From: Methyloferula stellata AR4
GTDB lineage: Bacteria > Pseudomonadota > Alphaproteobacteria > Rhizobiales > Beijerinckiaceae
Direction: 5' to 3'
NCBI RefSeq assembly: GCF_000385335.1
Contig: NZ_ARWA01000001.1
Span: 4,046,001 to 4,110,000 of the forward strand
Length of the DNA stretch: 64,000 nt
In this document: in pieces, positions 53,739 to 62,305 of the stretch
How positions within the stretch are numbered: position 1 is the stretch's first letter
Layout: each line of letters opens with the position of its first letter
The notes under the pieces: model-generated
What the model was told of the DNA's origin: nothing
The model's input: only the letters and a program-made list of their open reading frames with translations
Database searches by the model: none
Made by a program: the position numbers and the translations under genes

Positions 53739-53900
53739 AGCGGGATGAGCAAAAGTGTAAGCGGTTTTGCGCCCGCATCCCGCTCTAACTTATTGAATCA
53801 ATCACGTTTCATGATTTTGGACTGATTCAGTCCAAAATCATCGTGTCTAAGGCACAATTTTATTTTCGAAAACGCTGCGGCTTTTCGGGATCATGCTCTA
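53736..53900. repeat. composite of three palindromic modules after the octahaem gene
   Basis: Module i (53736-53785) has arms TAGAGCGGGATG and CATCCCGCTCTA and begins with the stop codon of the octahaem gene. Module ii (53809-53839) has 15-base arms around GATTTTGGACTGA. Module iii (53864-53900) is a half copy ending GATCATGCTCTA. It is an inverted, diverged copy of the composite at 46371-46566. The remaining bases to 54011 hold the cytochrome leader and no other gene. Confidence 0.88.
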
Positions 53901-54011
53901 GGTTGATCCGTATCAACGCGAAGCTTTCGCGATCGGGCCATGTTATCTTTATATGGGAGCGGCATGCGATGCGCTCCTCAATCGGCAGGTGTCAACTGTC
54001 AGGGAGGTTTA

Positions 54012-54338
54012 ATGATCCGCCGTAGCATTCTCTTGCTGAGCATTCTTCCCATTCTGGCACTCACGGGCATGTCGCCGGCGCAAGCGCTGGACCCCGACGC
54101 GCAACGCGGCTTCAATTTCGCGCGGACCAATTGCTCCAAATGCCACGCTATCGGAAAGATAGGCGATTCGCCTCTGAACGAGGCGCCGCCGTTTCGCACC
54201 TTGCACGAGCGCTACCCGGTGGAAGATCTCGCCGAGTCTTTTGCCGAAGGCATCCGGACAGGGCATCCATCCATGCCCGAATGGCGCCTCGACGGCGACC
54301 AGATCAATGATCTCATCGCCTATTTAAAGACGTTGTGA
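54012..54338 (+). CDS. small monohaem cytochrome c
   Basis: A 108-residue periplasmic class I cytochrome. Signal peptide ends near SPAQALDPD. Haem site NCSKCHAIG and the likely axial Met in HPSMPEWRL are in the expected order, with the C-terminal helix INDLIAYLKTL. ATG 54012 follows GGGAGG. It lies after the octahaem gene in the same direction, separated by a repeat, and could be its soluble electron partner (inference). Confidence 0.9.
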   Translation: MIRRSILLLSILPILALTGMSPAQALDPDAQRGFNFARTNCSKCHAIGKIGDSPLNEAPPFRTLHERYPVEDLAESFAEGIRTGHPSMPEWRLDGDQINDLIAYLKTL

Positions 54339-54366
54339 GGCGGCAAATCCTAATGACGTGAGACCG

Positions 54367-54744
54367 CTAATACCTGACCGCGCTCCATCCCCCGGAGCAG
54401 CCGTCAGACTGGCGGAACGTGCCCGAGGCCGAGCGGCCGCTGATCCGCCCTCTGCCGACAATCGTCGTGCCGTTGAAACTGGCCTGCGTACTGACCGCAC
54501 CGCTCGGGCTCACAATGCCGATGACGGCGCCGCTGCTGTCAAATACACGGCCGGCGGAAATGGTGACTTGCCCGGAGGCCCCCGAAGCACAGGAACCGCG
54601 CGCCGACACGCTCCAATATCCATCGAAACGTGCCACGCCTCCCGTCGCGGATGATCGTGGGCTGGCGAAGAGAGGCCGTGTTTCGATGAGGCCAAGGCTG
54701 AGAGCTAAGAATAAAAAGCACATACCGGTCGAAATGTTTCGCAT
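54367..54744 (-). CDS. small secreted protein of unknown function
   Basis: About 125 residues with a signal peptide (TGMCFLFLALSLGLIETRPLF). The mature part is a beta-rich, Gly/Ser-rich domain: FDGYWSVSARGSC, GQVTISAGRVFDSSGAVIG, and a C-terminal GCSGGWSAVRY, with two Cys likely paired. Similar short domains occur in secreted proteins of Hyphomicrobiales without assigned function. It lies 24 bases downstream of the kinase gene and is probably cotranscribed. Confidence 0.65.
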   Translation of the reverse strand: MRNISTGMCFLFLALSLGLIETRPLFASPRSSATGGVARFDGYWSVSARGSCASGASGQVTISAGRVFDSSGAVIGIVSPSGAVSTQASFNGTTIVGRGRISGRSASGTFRQSDGCSGGWSAVRY

Positions 54745-54768
54745 GATTTTCACCCCTATTCTCAACTC

Positions 54769-56625
54769 TCATGGGATATGTCCCGACCCATCGGAACAGA
54801 CCGCGGCAACGATACGGCAGGACGCTCCGTTCTTTTCGCATCTTTCGAGAGCCGCGCGATGGGCCAGCGTCTCATCGGTCCGCCAGCTGATGGCCCAGCT
54901 TTTCGGCGATTGCGCAAGCGCGCCGCAGCGGTGCGCGAAAAAACTCTGCTGCGCGACGCATTTGTCCGACCCGCATCGCGCCTTCGCTTCGGCCAGCGCC
55001 TCACGCCGGGAATTGGCATTCCACGACATGCCCCATTTATCGACCTCCCGGCCGTAGACGATCGCGGCCCAAGGGCCCAGCGCCGCCGCATCACGAAGGC
55101 TCTGCAGCAATCCCAAAGTCGGCTGATCCGACAGAGGCAGACCGGCCTTGGTCTCGAACCCATGTATCGCGTCGGTCATTTCCTGAGACCCCGGATTTCC
55201 CGGGTTGAAATTCTGTTCGAAGAGCCGATCTTTGATTTCGTTCAGCAGCCCGGGATCGTCGACCGCAACGTCCTCGCCATGCGCGGTTTTCGCGTTGAGG
55301 CGCTTTTCGGCGAGCCCTTTGAATTCGCAAGCCTCGCAGGTTTGAACATAGGCTTTCAATTCATCTGCATTATCGCGCGCGGCATCGAATTGCTGTCTCT
55401 CCTTATCGAGCAGACGCATCTGCTTCTGGAACTCGGCAGTCAAATCGTCCGGACATTGAGGACCGCATTCCGTTTGAAACGCGTCGAGCTTGGTTCGATC
55501 ATAGCCTGCCGCATGAAGAAGATTGGCGAGATGCGATAGCTCGTTCACATTTGCCGGATGCACGAGTTTGGGCGTTTCCGCCAGGAGCGGCTTTTCGGGC
55601 TCGAAAAAACGCGTGCCGGCATAAATTCCGCCGCCGACCAAAAACAAACCAGCGAGTGCCGCTGCGACCGGTTTCCATGGCGCAGGCCGAGCCTTGGGCT
55701 TCGGTCTGGGTTTGGGTTTCTCACGGTTGAGGGAGTCAAAATATTTGCGGATCTCCGCGACTGTCTGCGGGCGTTCATTTTCATTGAGACGCAAGGTCCA
55801 ATCGACCAGGCGAAGGAACGAAGCCTCGTAATTCCCAAGACCCGCCTTTTCCGCCGGCACCAAAGGATCTGCCTTGGCCCGCGACAATTGCATCCGATAA
55901 AGGGAATCATCCGGCTTTTTGCCCGTAATGCACTGATAGGCCGTTGCGCCAAGCGCATAGAAATCCGTGTAGAAGCCTTGCACGCCGCCCTCGCCATATT
56001 GCTCGGGAGGGGCATAGCCGGGCGACATGATCGTCGTCATGCTTTGCCGGGCCTTGAAATCCCGCGCGGCGCCAAAATCGATCAGAACCGCGCTGCCGTC
56101 TGGCCGGACAATTATATTGTTCGGCTTGATGTCCCGGTGGAGGACGCCGCCATTATGGACGATCTCAAGGCCCGCAAGCGCGCCGAAAAAAACCTCGCGC
56201 AATTGTTTTTCGGGCAAGCGACCCTGCGCGAGAATTTTGTCGAGCGAGACACCTTCTTCCAGATTCAGAACAATATAACCTGTGCCGTTGAGTGCGAAAT
56301 AGCGGCGGACCTGAGTGAGGTTCGGGTGGCGGAAACGCGCGATCGTCCGCGCTTCGTTCAAAAAGGCGTCGACACCTTTTTTGTAGGCTTCCGCATCCAT
56401 CTCGGTTTTGGGGCCGACGGTCTTATTCGTGAAACGCACCGCGAGATAAGACGGCAGATATTCCTTGATCGCGACAAACTCGTTCAACAACGTATCAAAA
56501 GCGCGATACGTTATTCCAAAGCCGCCATGGCCCAAAACGGAGCGGATTTCATACTCGTGCAGAAAGCCCCCGTTCGGCAGGGCATAAACATGTTCGAGAT
56601 TGTCCGGTCCCGGGGCGGTTTTCAT
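54769..56625 (-). CDS. transmembrane Ser/Thr protein kinase with DUF4189 extracytoplasmic domain
   Basis: A 618-residue protein. The cytosolic Hanks-type kinase domain (about 24-290) has glycine loop GHGGFG (32-37), Lys54 in VAIKEY, HRDIKPNN (163-170) and DFGAA (183-187), so it looks active. A basic Pro/Lys stretch precedes one membrane helix (about 325-345). The exported part has a Cys-rich coiled segment, a peptidoglycan-binding-like block (about 470-500), and the DUF4189 domain at the end with several cysteines. It may sense envelope state and phosphorylate cytosolic targets. Confidence 0.9.
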   Translation of the reverse strand: MKTAPGPDNLEHVYALPNGGFLHEYEIRSVLGHGGFGITYRAFDTLLNEFVAIKEYLPSYLAVRFTNKTVGPKTEMDAEAYKKGVDAFLNEARTIARFRHPNLTQVRRYFALNGTGYIVLNLEEGVSLDKILAQGRLPEKQLREVFFGALAGLEIVHNGGVLHRDIKPNNIIVRPDGSAVLIDFGAARDFKARQSMTTIMSPGYAPPEQYGEGGVQGFYTDFYALGATAYQCITGKKPDDSLYRMQLSRAKADPLVPAEKAGLGNYEASFLRLVDWTLRLNENERPQTVAEIRKYFDSLNREKPKPRPKPKARPAPWKPVAAALAGLFLVGGGIYAGTRFFEPEKPLLAETPKLVHPANVNELSHLANLLHAAGYDRTKLDAFQTECGPQCPDDLTAEFQKQMRLLDKERQQFDAARDNADELKAYVQTCEACEFKGLAEKRLNAKTAHGEDVAVDDPGLLNEIKDRLFEQNFNPGNPGSQEMTDAIHGFETKAGLPLSDQPTLGLLQSLRDAAALGPWAAIVYGREVDKWGMSWNANSRREALAEAKARCGSDKCVAQQSFFAHRCGALAQSPKSWAISWRTDETLAHRAALERCEKNGASCRIVAAVCSDGSGHIP

Positions 56626-56879
56626 GAGGCGACGCTTCAGTCACGTATAAACGGTAAGATATTTCGACGCTTCGTAACATAATATCAGCAACAAGATGTA
56701 ATAGCCGGAAGAAGACGCCACCCTGCAAAGCCCAGACGCGCGATCTATCCCGTTTTAGGCGATCTTCCCGCCGCGATACGTTACGCCCCGGGACCTCAAG
56801 TCTAGCGTAAGGCCGCCGTCGGCAGATATTCTTGCCACCCTGGGTTTCTTTATCAGCTTCATACGAAGCCGATCAAAAA

Positions 56880-57164
56880 ATGCTTCGTCAAATAGCGGAA
56901 TTGGCGCTGGCGGTGCTGTGCGCTACCGCACTCATCGCCGGATCTGCGGTCTTTTGCATCGATTATGCGATGCCCCAACCGGCGCGGCTCGCCCCGCCGA
57001 GTTCCGATTTGATGTTGCCGGCTCAGGGGGGCATTCCGGCGAGCTTATTTTCTGGCATTCAGCCCCAGTCAGGTCAACCTGTCCGGATCCGTTTTCGCCG
57101 GCCGCATAGTTTCGCCGATGAGCCCGATCCGGTGAGCGTTGAACGAGACGATCCAGAAACGTGA
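56880..57164 (+). CDS. small single-pass membrane protein, hypothetical
   Basis: About 94 residues. One hydrophobic segment (IAELALAVLCATALIAGSAVF) is followed by a Pro-rich and then acidic tail. No family recognised. The upstream in-frame start at 56832 is less convincing. Coding status is plausible but not secure; the region 56626-56879 before it shows no gene. Confidence 0.45.
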   Translation: MLRQIAELALAVLCATALIAGSAVFCIDYAMPQPARLAPPSSDLMLPAQGGIPASLFSGIQPQSGQPVRIRFRRPHSFADEPDPVSVERDDPET

Positions 57165-57194
57165 GAGCCCTGTCGGCGAAGCCTGCCGGAGATC

Positions 57195-57305
57195 ATGACG
57201 CCTTTACCGGCCCTAACAATCGCCGGCACGTTGACTGCAGCGGCTACCTTCGCATTGTCTTGGCTTGGTATGGTTCCGGCATTCGTTCGACTCAAGATCG
57301 CCTAG
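57195..57305 (+). CDS. possible 36-residue membrane microprotein
   Basis: ATG 57195 opens a frame of 36 codons encoding one hydrophobic helix (LTIAGTLTAAATFALSWLGM) and a short basic end, closing at TAG 57305. CCGGAG lies just upstream. It follows the previous small membrane protein gene by 30 bases. Size alone makes it uncertain. Confidence 0.3.
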   Translation: MTPLPALTIAGTLTAAATFALSWLGMVPAFVRLKIA

Positions 57306-57318
57306 TGGCGGTCCAACG

Positions 57319-57684
57319 TCACGAGGGAGTCGATTGAGTCTGCGTTTGCGCGAACTGATCGAATGAACGCAGCGCATCCGCCGCATACATCAACGATGGA
57401 CCGCCTCCCATGTAAATGGCCATCCCAAGGGTTTCGGCTATTTCCTCGCGCGATGCGCCGAGGCGAGCCAGCGTTCTCGCATGAAAGCCCAGGCACCCAT
57501 CACAATGGGCCGCGACACCGAGCGCGAGCGCGATCATTTCCTTGGTTTTCTCATCTAATACTTTGGGCTGCGTCGCCGCTTTGCTCATCGCGGCGAAACC
57601 GCTCATCGTTTCGGGAATGAGCTTTCGTAACTCGCCCGCATAGGCTCCGATATCGCCTATAATCGATTTATAGTCCTTGCGCAT
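57319..57684 (-). CDS. carboxymuconolactone decarboxylase (AhpD-like) family protein
   Basis: About 121 residues. The redox/acid-base site is Cys61-x-x-Cys64 with His68 in AAHCDGCLGFHARTLARLG, as in AhpD-like alkylhydroperoxidase proteins. ATG 57684 is chosen because AGGAGACGAG lies just upstream. It is the last gene of the sqr-RND unit, 45 bases after the RND gene, and may help with thiol or peroxide stress. Confidence 0.88.
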   Translation of the reverse strand: MRKDYKSIIGDIGAYAGELRKLIPETMSGFAAMSKAATQPKVLDEKTKEMIALALGVAAHCDGCLGFHARTLARLGASREEIAETLGMAIYMGGGPSLMYAADALRSFDQFAQTQTQSTPS

Positions 57685-57729
57685 GTCTCGTCTCCTGCCA
57701 TTCAAGCGAGTGTTGTCGGAACCGGCATA

Positions 57730-60700
57730 TCAGGCCGCCGGTAGTTCAGTGCGTTGCTTCGGCTGCTTTTCGCTGCGCAGCGCCACGTAAATCGCCGGAA
57801 TGACAAGCACGGTGAGCGCCGTCGACGACGCAAGCCCGAAGAGCAGAGAAATAGCGAGCCCTTGGAAGATCGGGTCGGCGAGAATGACGGCCGCACCGAT
57901 CATCGCAGCGAGGGCTGTGAGCAGGATCGGCTTGAAACGAATGGCACCGGCCTCCAAGAGCACGTCGATCAAGGGCCGGTCAGGCGTGCGCGCGTGGCGA
58001 ATGAAATCGACGAGCAAGATCGAATTGCGCACGATAATGCCGGCAAGCGCGATGAAGCCGATCATCGACGTTGCGGTAAAGGGCGCCGCGAACACCCAAT
58101 GGCCGAGCATGATTCCGATCAAAGTCAGCGGGATCGGCGTCAGGATGACGAGCGGCAGCTTGAACGAGCCGAATTGCGCGACGACGAGGATATAGATGCC
58201 CAAAATCGCAACGGCGAAAGCAGCGCCCATATCGCGAAACGTCACCCAGGTCACTTCCCACTCGCCATCCCATAAGAGTGTTGGATGGGATTCGTCGTCG
58301 GGTTGACCATGCAGGGCGATCGTTGGCTTCGGCACAACGCCCCAATCCGCCTTGGCGATCGCGTCGTCGACTGCGATCATGCCGTAAATCGGGGCCTCGA
58401 ATTGACCGGCGAGTTCGCCGGTGACCATTTCCGCGGCGCGGCCGTTATGACGAAAAATCGGAAAGGATGCGGGCTCGCGCGTTACGGTCACGACATCGCC
58501 GAGTTCCACCACGCCGCGATTGCCGGGCAAGGCATTCGCTGGAACTGGCGTTGTAAGGGTGCTCGCGTTTACCACCTCCTTGCTCTTGGATAGAGCTATG
58601 CGGATAGGAATGGGCTGCCGGCCACCACCGCGATGCGAATAGCCGACTGTCGACCCGTGATAAAAGGCGCGGATCGCATCATAAACGTCGCTTTGCTCCA
58701 CGCCGTAATATTCAAGGTTGTCCTGGTCGATCGCGATCCGCACGCGCGTCGATTGATTGTGATAGCTGTCGTCGACATCCGTGATGAAAGGCACGCTGGC
58801 AAAAGTTTCGCGGACCTTGGCCGCGACGGCGCGTCGCGTGTCGCCGTCCGGACCGTAGACTTCAGCGAGGAGGGTGCCGAGGACCGGAGGTCCCGGCGGC
58901 GGCTCAACGACTTTCACGACTGTCCCGGCCGGTAGATCAAGCCCCTTCAACCGCTCGCGCATCTCAAGTGCGATAGCATGGCTCGGCCGGTTGCGATCAT
59001 CCTTCGGGACAAGGTTTACGGCTATGTCGCCTTGCTGCGGCTCGGACCGAAGATAATAGTGACGCACAAGGCCATTGAAATTGAAAGGCGCCGCCGTCCC
59101 GGCATATGTTTGGAAGGAAACAATCTCTTTCATGTCCGCCAACCTATCGACCATCGATTGCAACGCCCGGTCCGTATCCTCCACGGAGGCGCCATTCGGC
59201 AGGTCGACGACAACTTGAAGCTCGGTCTTATTGTCGAAGGGCAGAAGTTTGACCGTGACACTCTTAGTGTAGATCAGGCCGAGCGAAGCCAAGGTCGCGA
59301 AGCCGACGACGAGCAGAAAGGTCCAGGCGCGCGCTCGCGTCTTGAGGATCGGCCGCGCGACTGCGACATAAGCGCGGCCGAGCCACCCGCTGTTTTGTCC
59401 GCCGGGCCGATGTGCCGGCATGCGGCTCTTGCCGGCGATTTTCAGCATCAACCATGGTGCCACGGCAACCGCGACGAAAAAGGAAAAGAACATAGCGGCT
59501 GAGGCATTGGCCGGGATCGGGCTCATGTAGGGGCCCATCATGCCAGACACAAAAAGCATTGGAAGAAGCGCAGCGACAACCGTGAGTGTCGCGACGATGG
59601 TCGGATTACCGACTTCCGCAACAGCTTCGATTGCCGATTGTGCGCGCGGTCTGTCGTCCGGCATCGCCCAGTGCCGGGCAATATTTTCGATGACGACTAT
59701 CGCGTCATCGACCAAAATACCGATCGAAAAAATAAGAGCGAAAAGGCTGACGCGATTAAGCGTGTAGCCCATAATACGAGACGCAAAAAGCGTCAGAAGA
59801 ATTGTTGTCGGAATGACGACGGCGACGACGAGCGCCTCACGCCAGCCGATCGCAACGGCAACGAGCAAAACGATGGAGATCGTGGCCAGCCCGAGATGAA
59901 AAAGCAATTCATTTGCTTTTTCATTGGCCGTTTCGCCGTAGTTACGCGAGACCGTCATCTCGACATCTTGCGGAAAGATCTGACCACGCACCGCTTCCAG
60001 ACGGCGCATGATCGCATCGGCTATCACGACCGCATTGGTCCCGGGCCGTTTGGCTATGGCGAGCGATACCGCGGGGCGGCGCGCAAGTCCGCCGGCGAAT
60101 TTGCGCACGTCGCTGACGCGCGTCTCATTTGCCTCCGTAGCAAGCGTGATCGTGCTGACGTCGCGCACATAGACGGGCCGCCCATCGCGGGCCGTGATGA
60201 ACATGTTGCCGATTTCAGGAGCAGTTTGAAGCGTCCGGCCTGCGACAAGGACCCGTTGCTCCTCAGCCTCACGCACGCGGCCCAACTCGAAGGAGCGGTT
60301 GGCGCCTTCTATTTTGGCCGCCAGCTGTTGCAACGTAATGCCGTAGAGGGTCAGCTTCTCGGGATCTGGCTCGACGCGAATTTCCTCCGGCTGCTCTCCG
60401 ACGATATAGGTGAGGCCTATATCCGGCAGTTTCGCCACTTCGACCTGCAACTCGCGGGCAAGCCGGGTAAGGCCATTCTCGCTCCAGCGAGCCGCGGCGG
60501 CTTCGGTCGGCATCAAGGTGACGACGACGACCGCGACATCGTCGATTCCTCGGCCGACGATCAGAGGCTCGGGAATGCCGCGCGGGATGCGGTCCATGTT
60601 CGCGCGCACTTTCTCGTGCACGCGCAGTATGGCAGCGTCCGATGTCGTCCCAACCAGGAAACGGGCGGTTACGACGACAGAATCGTCTTGCGTCTGTGAA

Positions 60701-60957
60701 TAGACATGTTCGACGCCGTCGATGCTCTTGACGATCGTCTCAAGCGGTTCCGTGACGAGCTTAACAGCATCCTCCGCCTTGAGCCCATTGGCCTCGATGC
60801 GGATATCAACCATGGGCACGGAGATTTGCGGCTCTTCTTCTCTTGGCAAGGTGACAAGAGCGACGAGGCCCAATGCAAATGCCGCGAGCAAAAAGAGCGG
60901 CGTGAGCGGTGAAGCAATAAAGGCCCGCGTCAGGTTGCCGGCGATTCCAAGCTTCAT
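57730..60957 (-). CDS. RND-family efflux pump inner-membrane subunit
   Basis: A 1075-residue transporter with about twelve membrane helices and two large periplasmic loops. LPREEEPQISVPMVDIRIEA and the helix-4 block FSIGILVDDAIVVIENIARH, with the Asp pair of the proton relay, are typical of AcrB/HAE1-like pumps. The family resembles the subgroup coupled to sulfide or metal operons rather than the multidrug AcrB itself. It overlaps the adaptor gene by four bases. No outer-membrane TolC gene is nearby. Confidence 0.92.
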   Translation of the reverse strand: MKLGIAGNLTRAFIASPLTPLFLLAAFALGLVALVTLPREEEPQISVPMVDIRIEANGLKAEDAVKLVTEPLETIVKSIDGVEHVYSQTQDDSVVVTARFLVGTTSDAAILRVHEKVRANMDRIPRGIPEPLIVGRGIDDVAVVVVTLMPTEAAAARWSENGLTRLARELQVEVAKLPDIGLTYIVGEQPEEIRVEPDPEKLTLYGITLQQLAAKIEGANRSFELGRVREAEEQRVLVAGRTLQTAPEIGNMFITARDGRPVYVRDVSTITLATEANETRVSDVRKFAGGLARRPAVSLAIAKRPGTNAVVIADAIMRRLEAVRGQIFPQDVEMTVSRNYGETANEKANELLFHLGLATISIVLLVAVAIGWREALVVAVVIPTTILLTLFASRIMGYTLNRVSLFALIFSIGILVDDAIVVIENIARHWAMPDDRPRAQSAIEAVAEVGNPTIVATLTVVAALLPMLFVSGMMGPYMSPIPANASAAMFFSFFVAVAVAPWLMLKIAGKSRMPAHRPGGQNSGWLGRAYVAVARPILKTRARAWTFLLVVGFATLASLGLIYTKSVTVKLLPFDNKTELQVVVDLPNGASVEDTDRALQSMVDRLADMKEIVSFQTYAGTAAPFNFNGLVRHYYLRSEPQQGDIAVNLVPKDDRNRPSHAIALEMRERLKGLDLPAGTVVKVVEPPPGPPVLGTLLAEVYGPDGDTRRAVAAKVRETFASVPFITDVDDSYHNQSTRVRIAIDQDNLEYYGVEQSDVYDAIRAFYHGSTVGYSHRGGGRQPIPIRIALSKSKEVVNASTLTTPVPANALPGNRGVVELGDVVTVTREPASFPIFRHNGRAAEMVTGELAGQFEAPIYGMIAVDDAIAKADWGVVPKPTIALHGQPDDESHPTLLWDGEWEVTWVTFRDMGAAFAVAILGIYILVVAQFGSFKLPLVILTPIPLTLIGIMLGHWVFAAPFTATSMIGFIALAGIIVRNSILLVDFIRHARTPDRPLIDVLLEAGAIRFKPILLTALAAMIGAAVILADPIFQGLAISLLFGLASSTALTVLVIPAIYVALRSEKQPKQRTELPAA

Positions 60958-61979
60958 CTTGCTGTGTCCGGCAGCACGACGGGATCGCCGTCCCGTAATC
61001 CGGTCAGGATCTCGAGGCGCGGCTTGCCGTCAATCAGAAAGGCTTCGCCGAGGATCACGGCCACATCGAGCAAACCATCCGGCGTCGCAACGCGGATATA
61101 GTCTATGCCGTGCCGCGTCGTGACCGCCTCGGGAGGTACGGCAATGGCCGTGCGCGTACCGACCGGAACCCAAACCAGAGTGCGTTCGTTAACGAAATAG
61201 TCGCCGAGTCCAGCCACATCGACATCGGCGATGACCCGGCCGGCAATGATCTCCGGATACACTTTCACGATGCGGCCCTCTCGGGCCTTTGCCATGTCTC
61301 CGCCCTTTGCCGGAGAGACGCCACGTTGACCAATGAGGACGGTTGCACCCTCCTTCGTGTCAATCGCGTGGCGCTCGGGCAGGGAAAGCCGCAGATAATA
61401 TTGGCCGCTGGCGATACGCGCGATTTCTTCACCCGCGAGAATGACGGAACCGACCCTGACGGGCACTGTCAGAATGCGCCCGGTCTGGGGAGCAAGAACG
61501 TCACCTTCGCGTGTCCTTTGCTCGACCACCTCCTTATCGGCCTGGGCTGCTTTCACTTGATTAAGAGCAACTTCATAACCCATTCGCGCTTGATCGATTT
61601 GGGCCTGGCTCGCGACGTCGCGGGCAAAAAGCTGTTGCCGCCGGTTGAGTTCGCTTTGCGCATTCGAAAGCTGAGAGTTGAGCTCCGTCAGCTTTGCGTT
61701 GGCGGCATTGAGCTGCAAAGCGAGCTTGTCATCGACGACTCGACCAATGACCACCCCTTCCTTGACTTCATCACCTTCGCGTACAGTGATTTCGCGGAGC
61801 GTGCCTCCAATCTGGGCGCGCGCCGGCAATATCGTGTAGCTCTCGACCTGCCCGAAGACCGCCTTGAGCTCAGGCACAACGATGCTCTTGGCCACGAATT
61901 CCTCAGCCACCGCAGGCGGCACGCAAGCACTAAGAAGCCCGAGCACGGCAGCCGAGACAAAAATACGAAAACGGATCAT
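60954..61979 (-). CDS. HlyD/MFP-family periplasmic adaptor of the RND pump (lipoprotein)
   Basis: A 341-residue membrane fusion protein. The signal ends in a lipobox, LLSAC, so it is probably lipid-anchored. Then come the lipoyl half-motif (GGTLREITVREGDEVKEGVVIG), a coiled hairpin (about 85-150), and the second lipoyl half (LAPQTGRILTVPVRVGSVI). It bridges the RND subunit and an outer-membrane channel encoded elsewhere. It overlaps the RND gene. Confidence 0.92.
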   Translation of the reverse strand: MIRFRIFVSAAVLGLLSACVPPAVAEEFVAKSIVVPELKAVFGQVESYTILPARAQIGGTLREITVREGDEVKEGVVIGRVVDDKLALQLNAANAKLTELNSQLSNAQSELNRRQQLFARDVASQAQIDQARMGYEVALNQVKAAQADKEVVEQRTREGDVLAPQTGRILTVPVRVGSVILAGEEIARIASGQYYLRLSLPERHAIDTKEGATVLIGQRGVSPAKGGDMAKAREGRIVKVYPEIIAGRVIADVDVAGLGDYFVNERTLVWVPVGTRTAIAVPPEAVTTRHGIDYIRVATPDGLLDVAVILGEAFLIDGKPRLEILTGLRDGDPVVLPDTAR

Positions 61980-62057
61980 GATCTTTCACGGGTTGTCTGG
62001 AGCTGCGCCGAATATCGACGCCGCTGAAAATTCGCCAAAATGAACCGGCGTACTTCG

Positions 62058-62261
62058 TTATTCGAAGGCAACACCCGACTTGCAGCCGAGCTTCTTGAAA
62101 ATGAGCGCTGCCGGACAAAAGCCGGTGAACGAGGCCTGAATCAGATTCAAGCCAACGAAGGCCGTGAGCAAATACCAATATGGCGATACATAGAAACCGA
62201 GAGCCAGCGACAGAAGCACCATCAGGCCTGCGAACATCAGGACGGCACGATCGATATTCAT
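62058..62261 (-). CDS. DUF2892 membrane protein (YgaP-like tail)
   Basis: A 67-residue protein with two hydrophobic helices (DRAVLMFAGLMVLLSLALG and YWYLLTAFVGLNLIQASFTG) and the conserved GFCPAALIFKKLGCK with two Cys. DUF2892 proteins occur with rhodanese or sulfide-oxidising enzymes. ATG 62261 follows AAAGGAAAA. It lies between sqr and the pump genes, supporting a sulfur theme. Confidence 0.9.
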   Translation of the reverse strand: MNIDRAVLMFAGLMVLLSLALGFYVSPYWYLLTAFVGLNLIQASFTGFCPAALIFKKLGCKSGVAFE

Positions 62262-62305
62262 GTGATTTTCCTTTCGCCGCTCTTTCATTGCACCTACCGC
62301 AAAGT

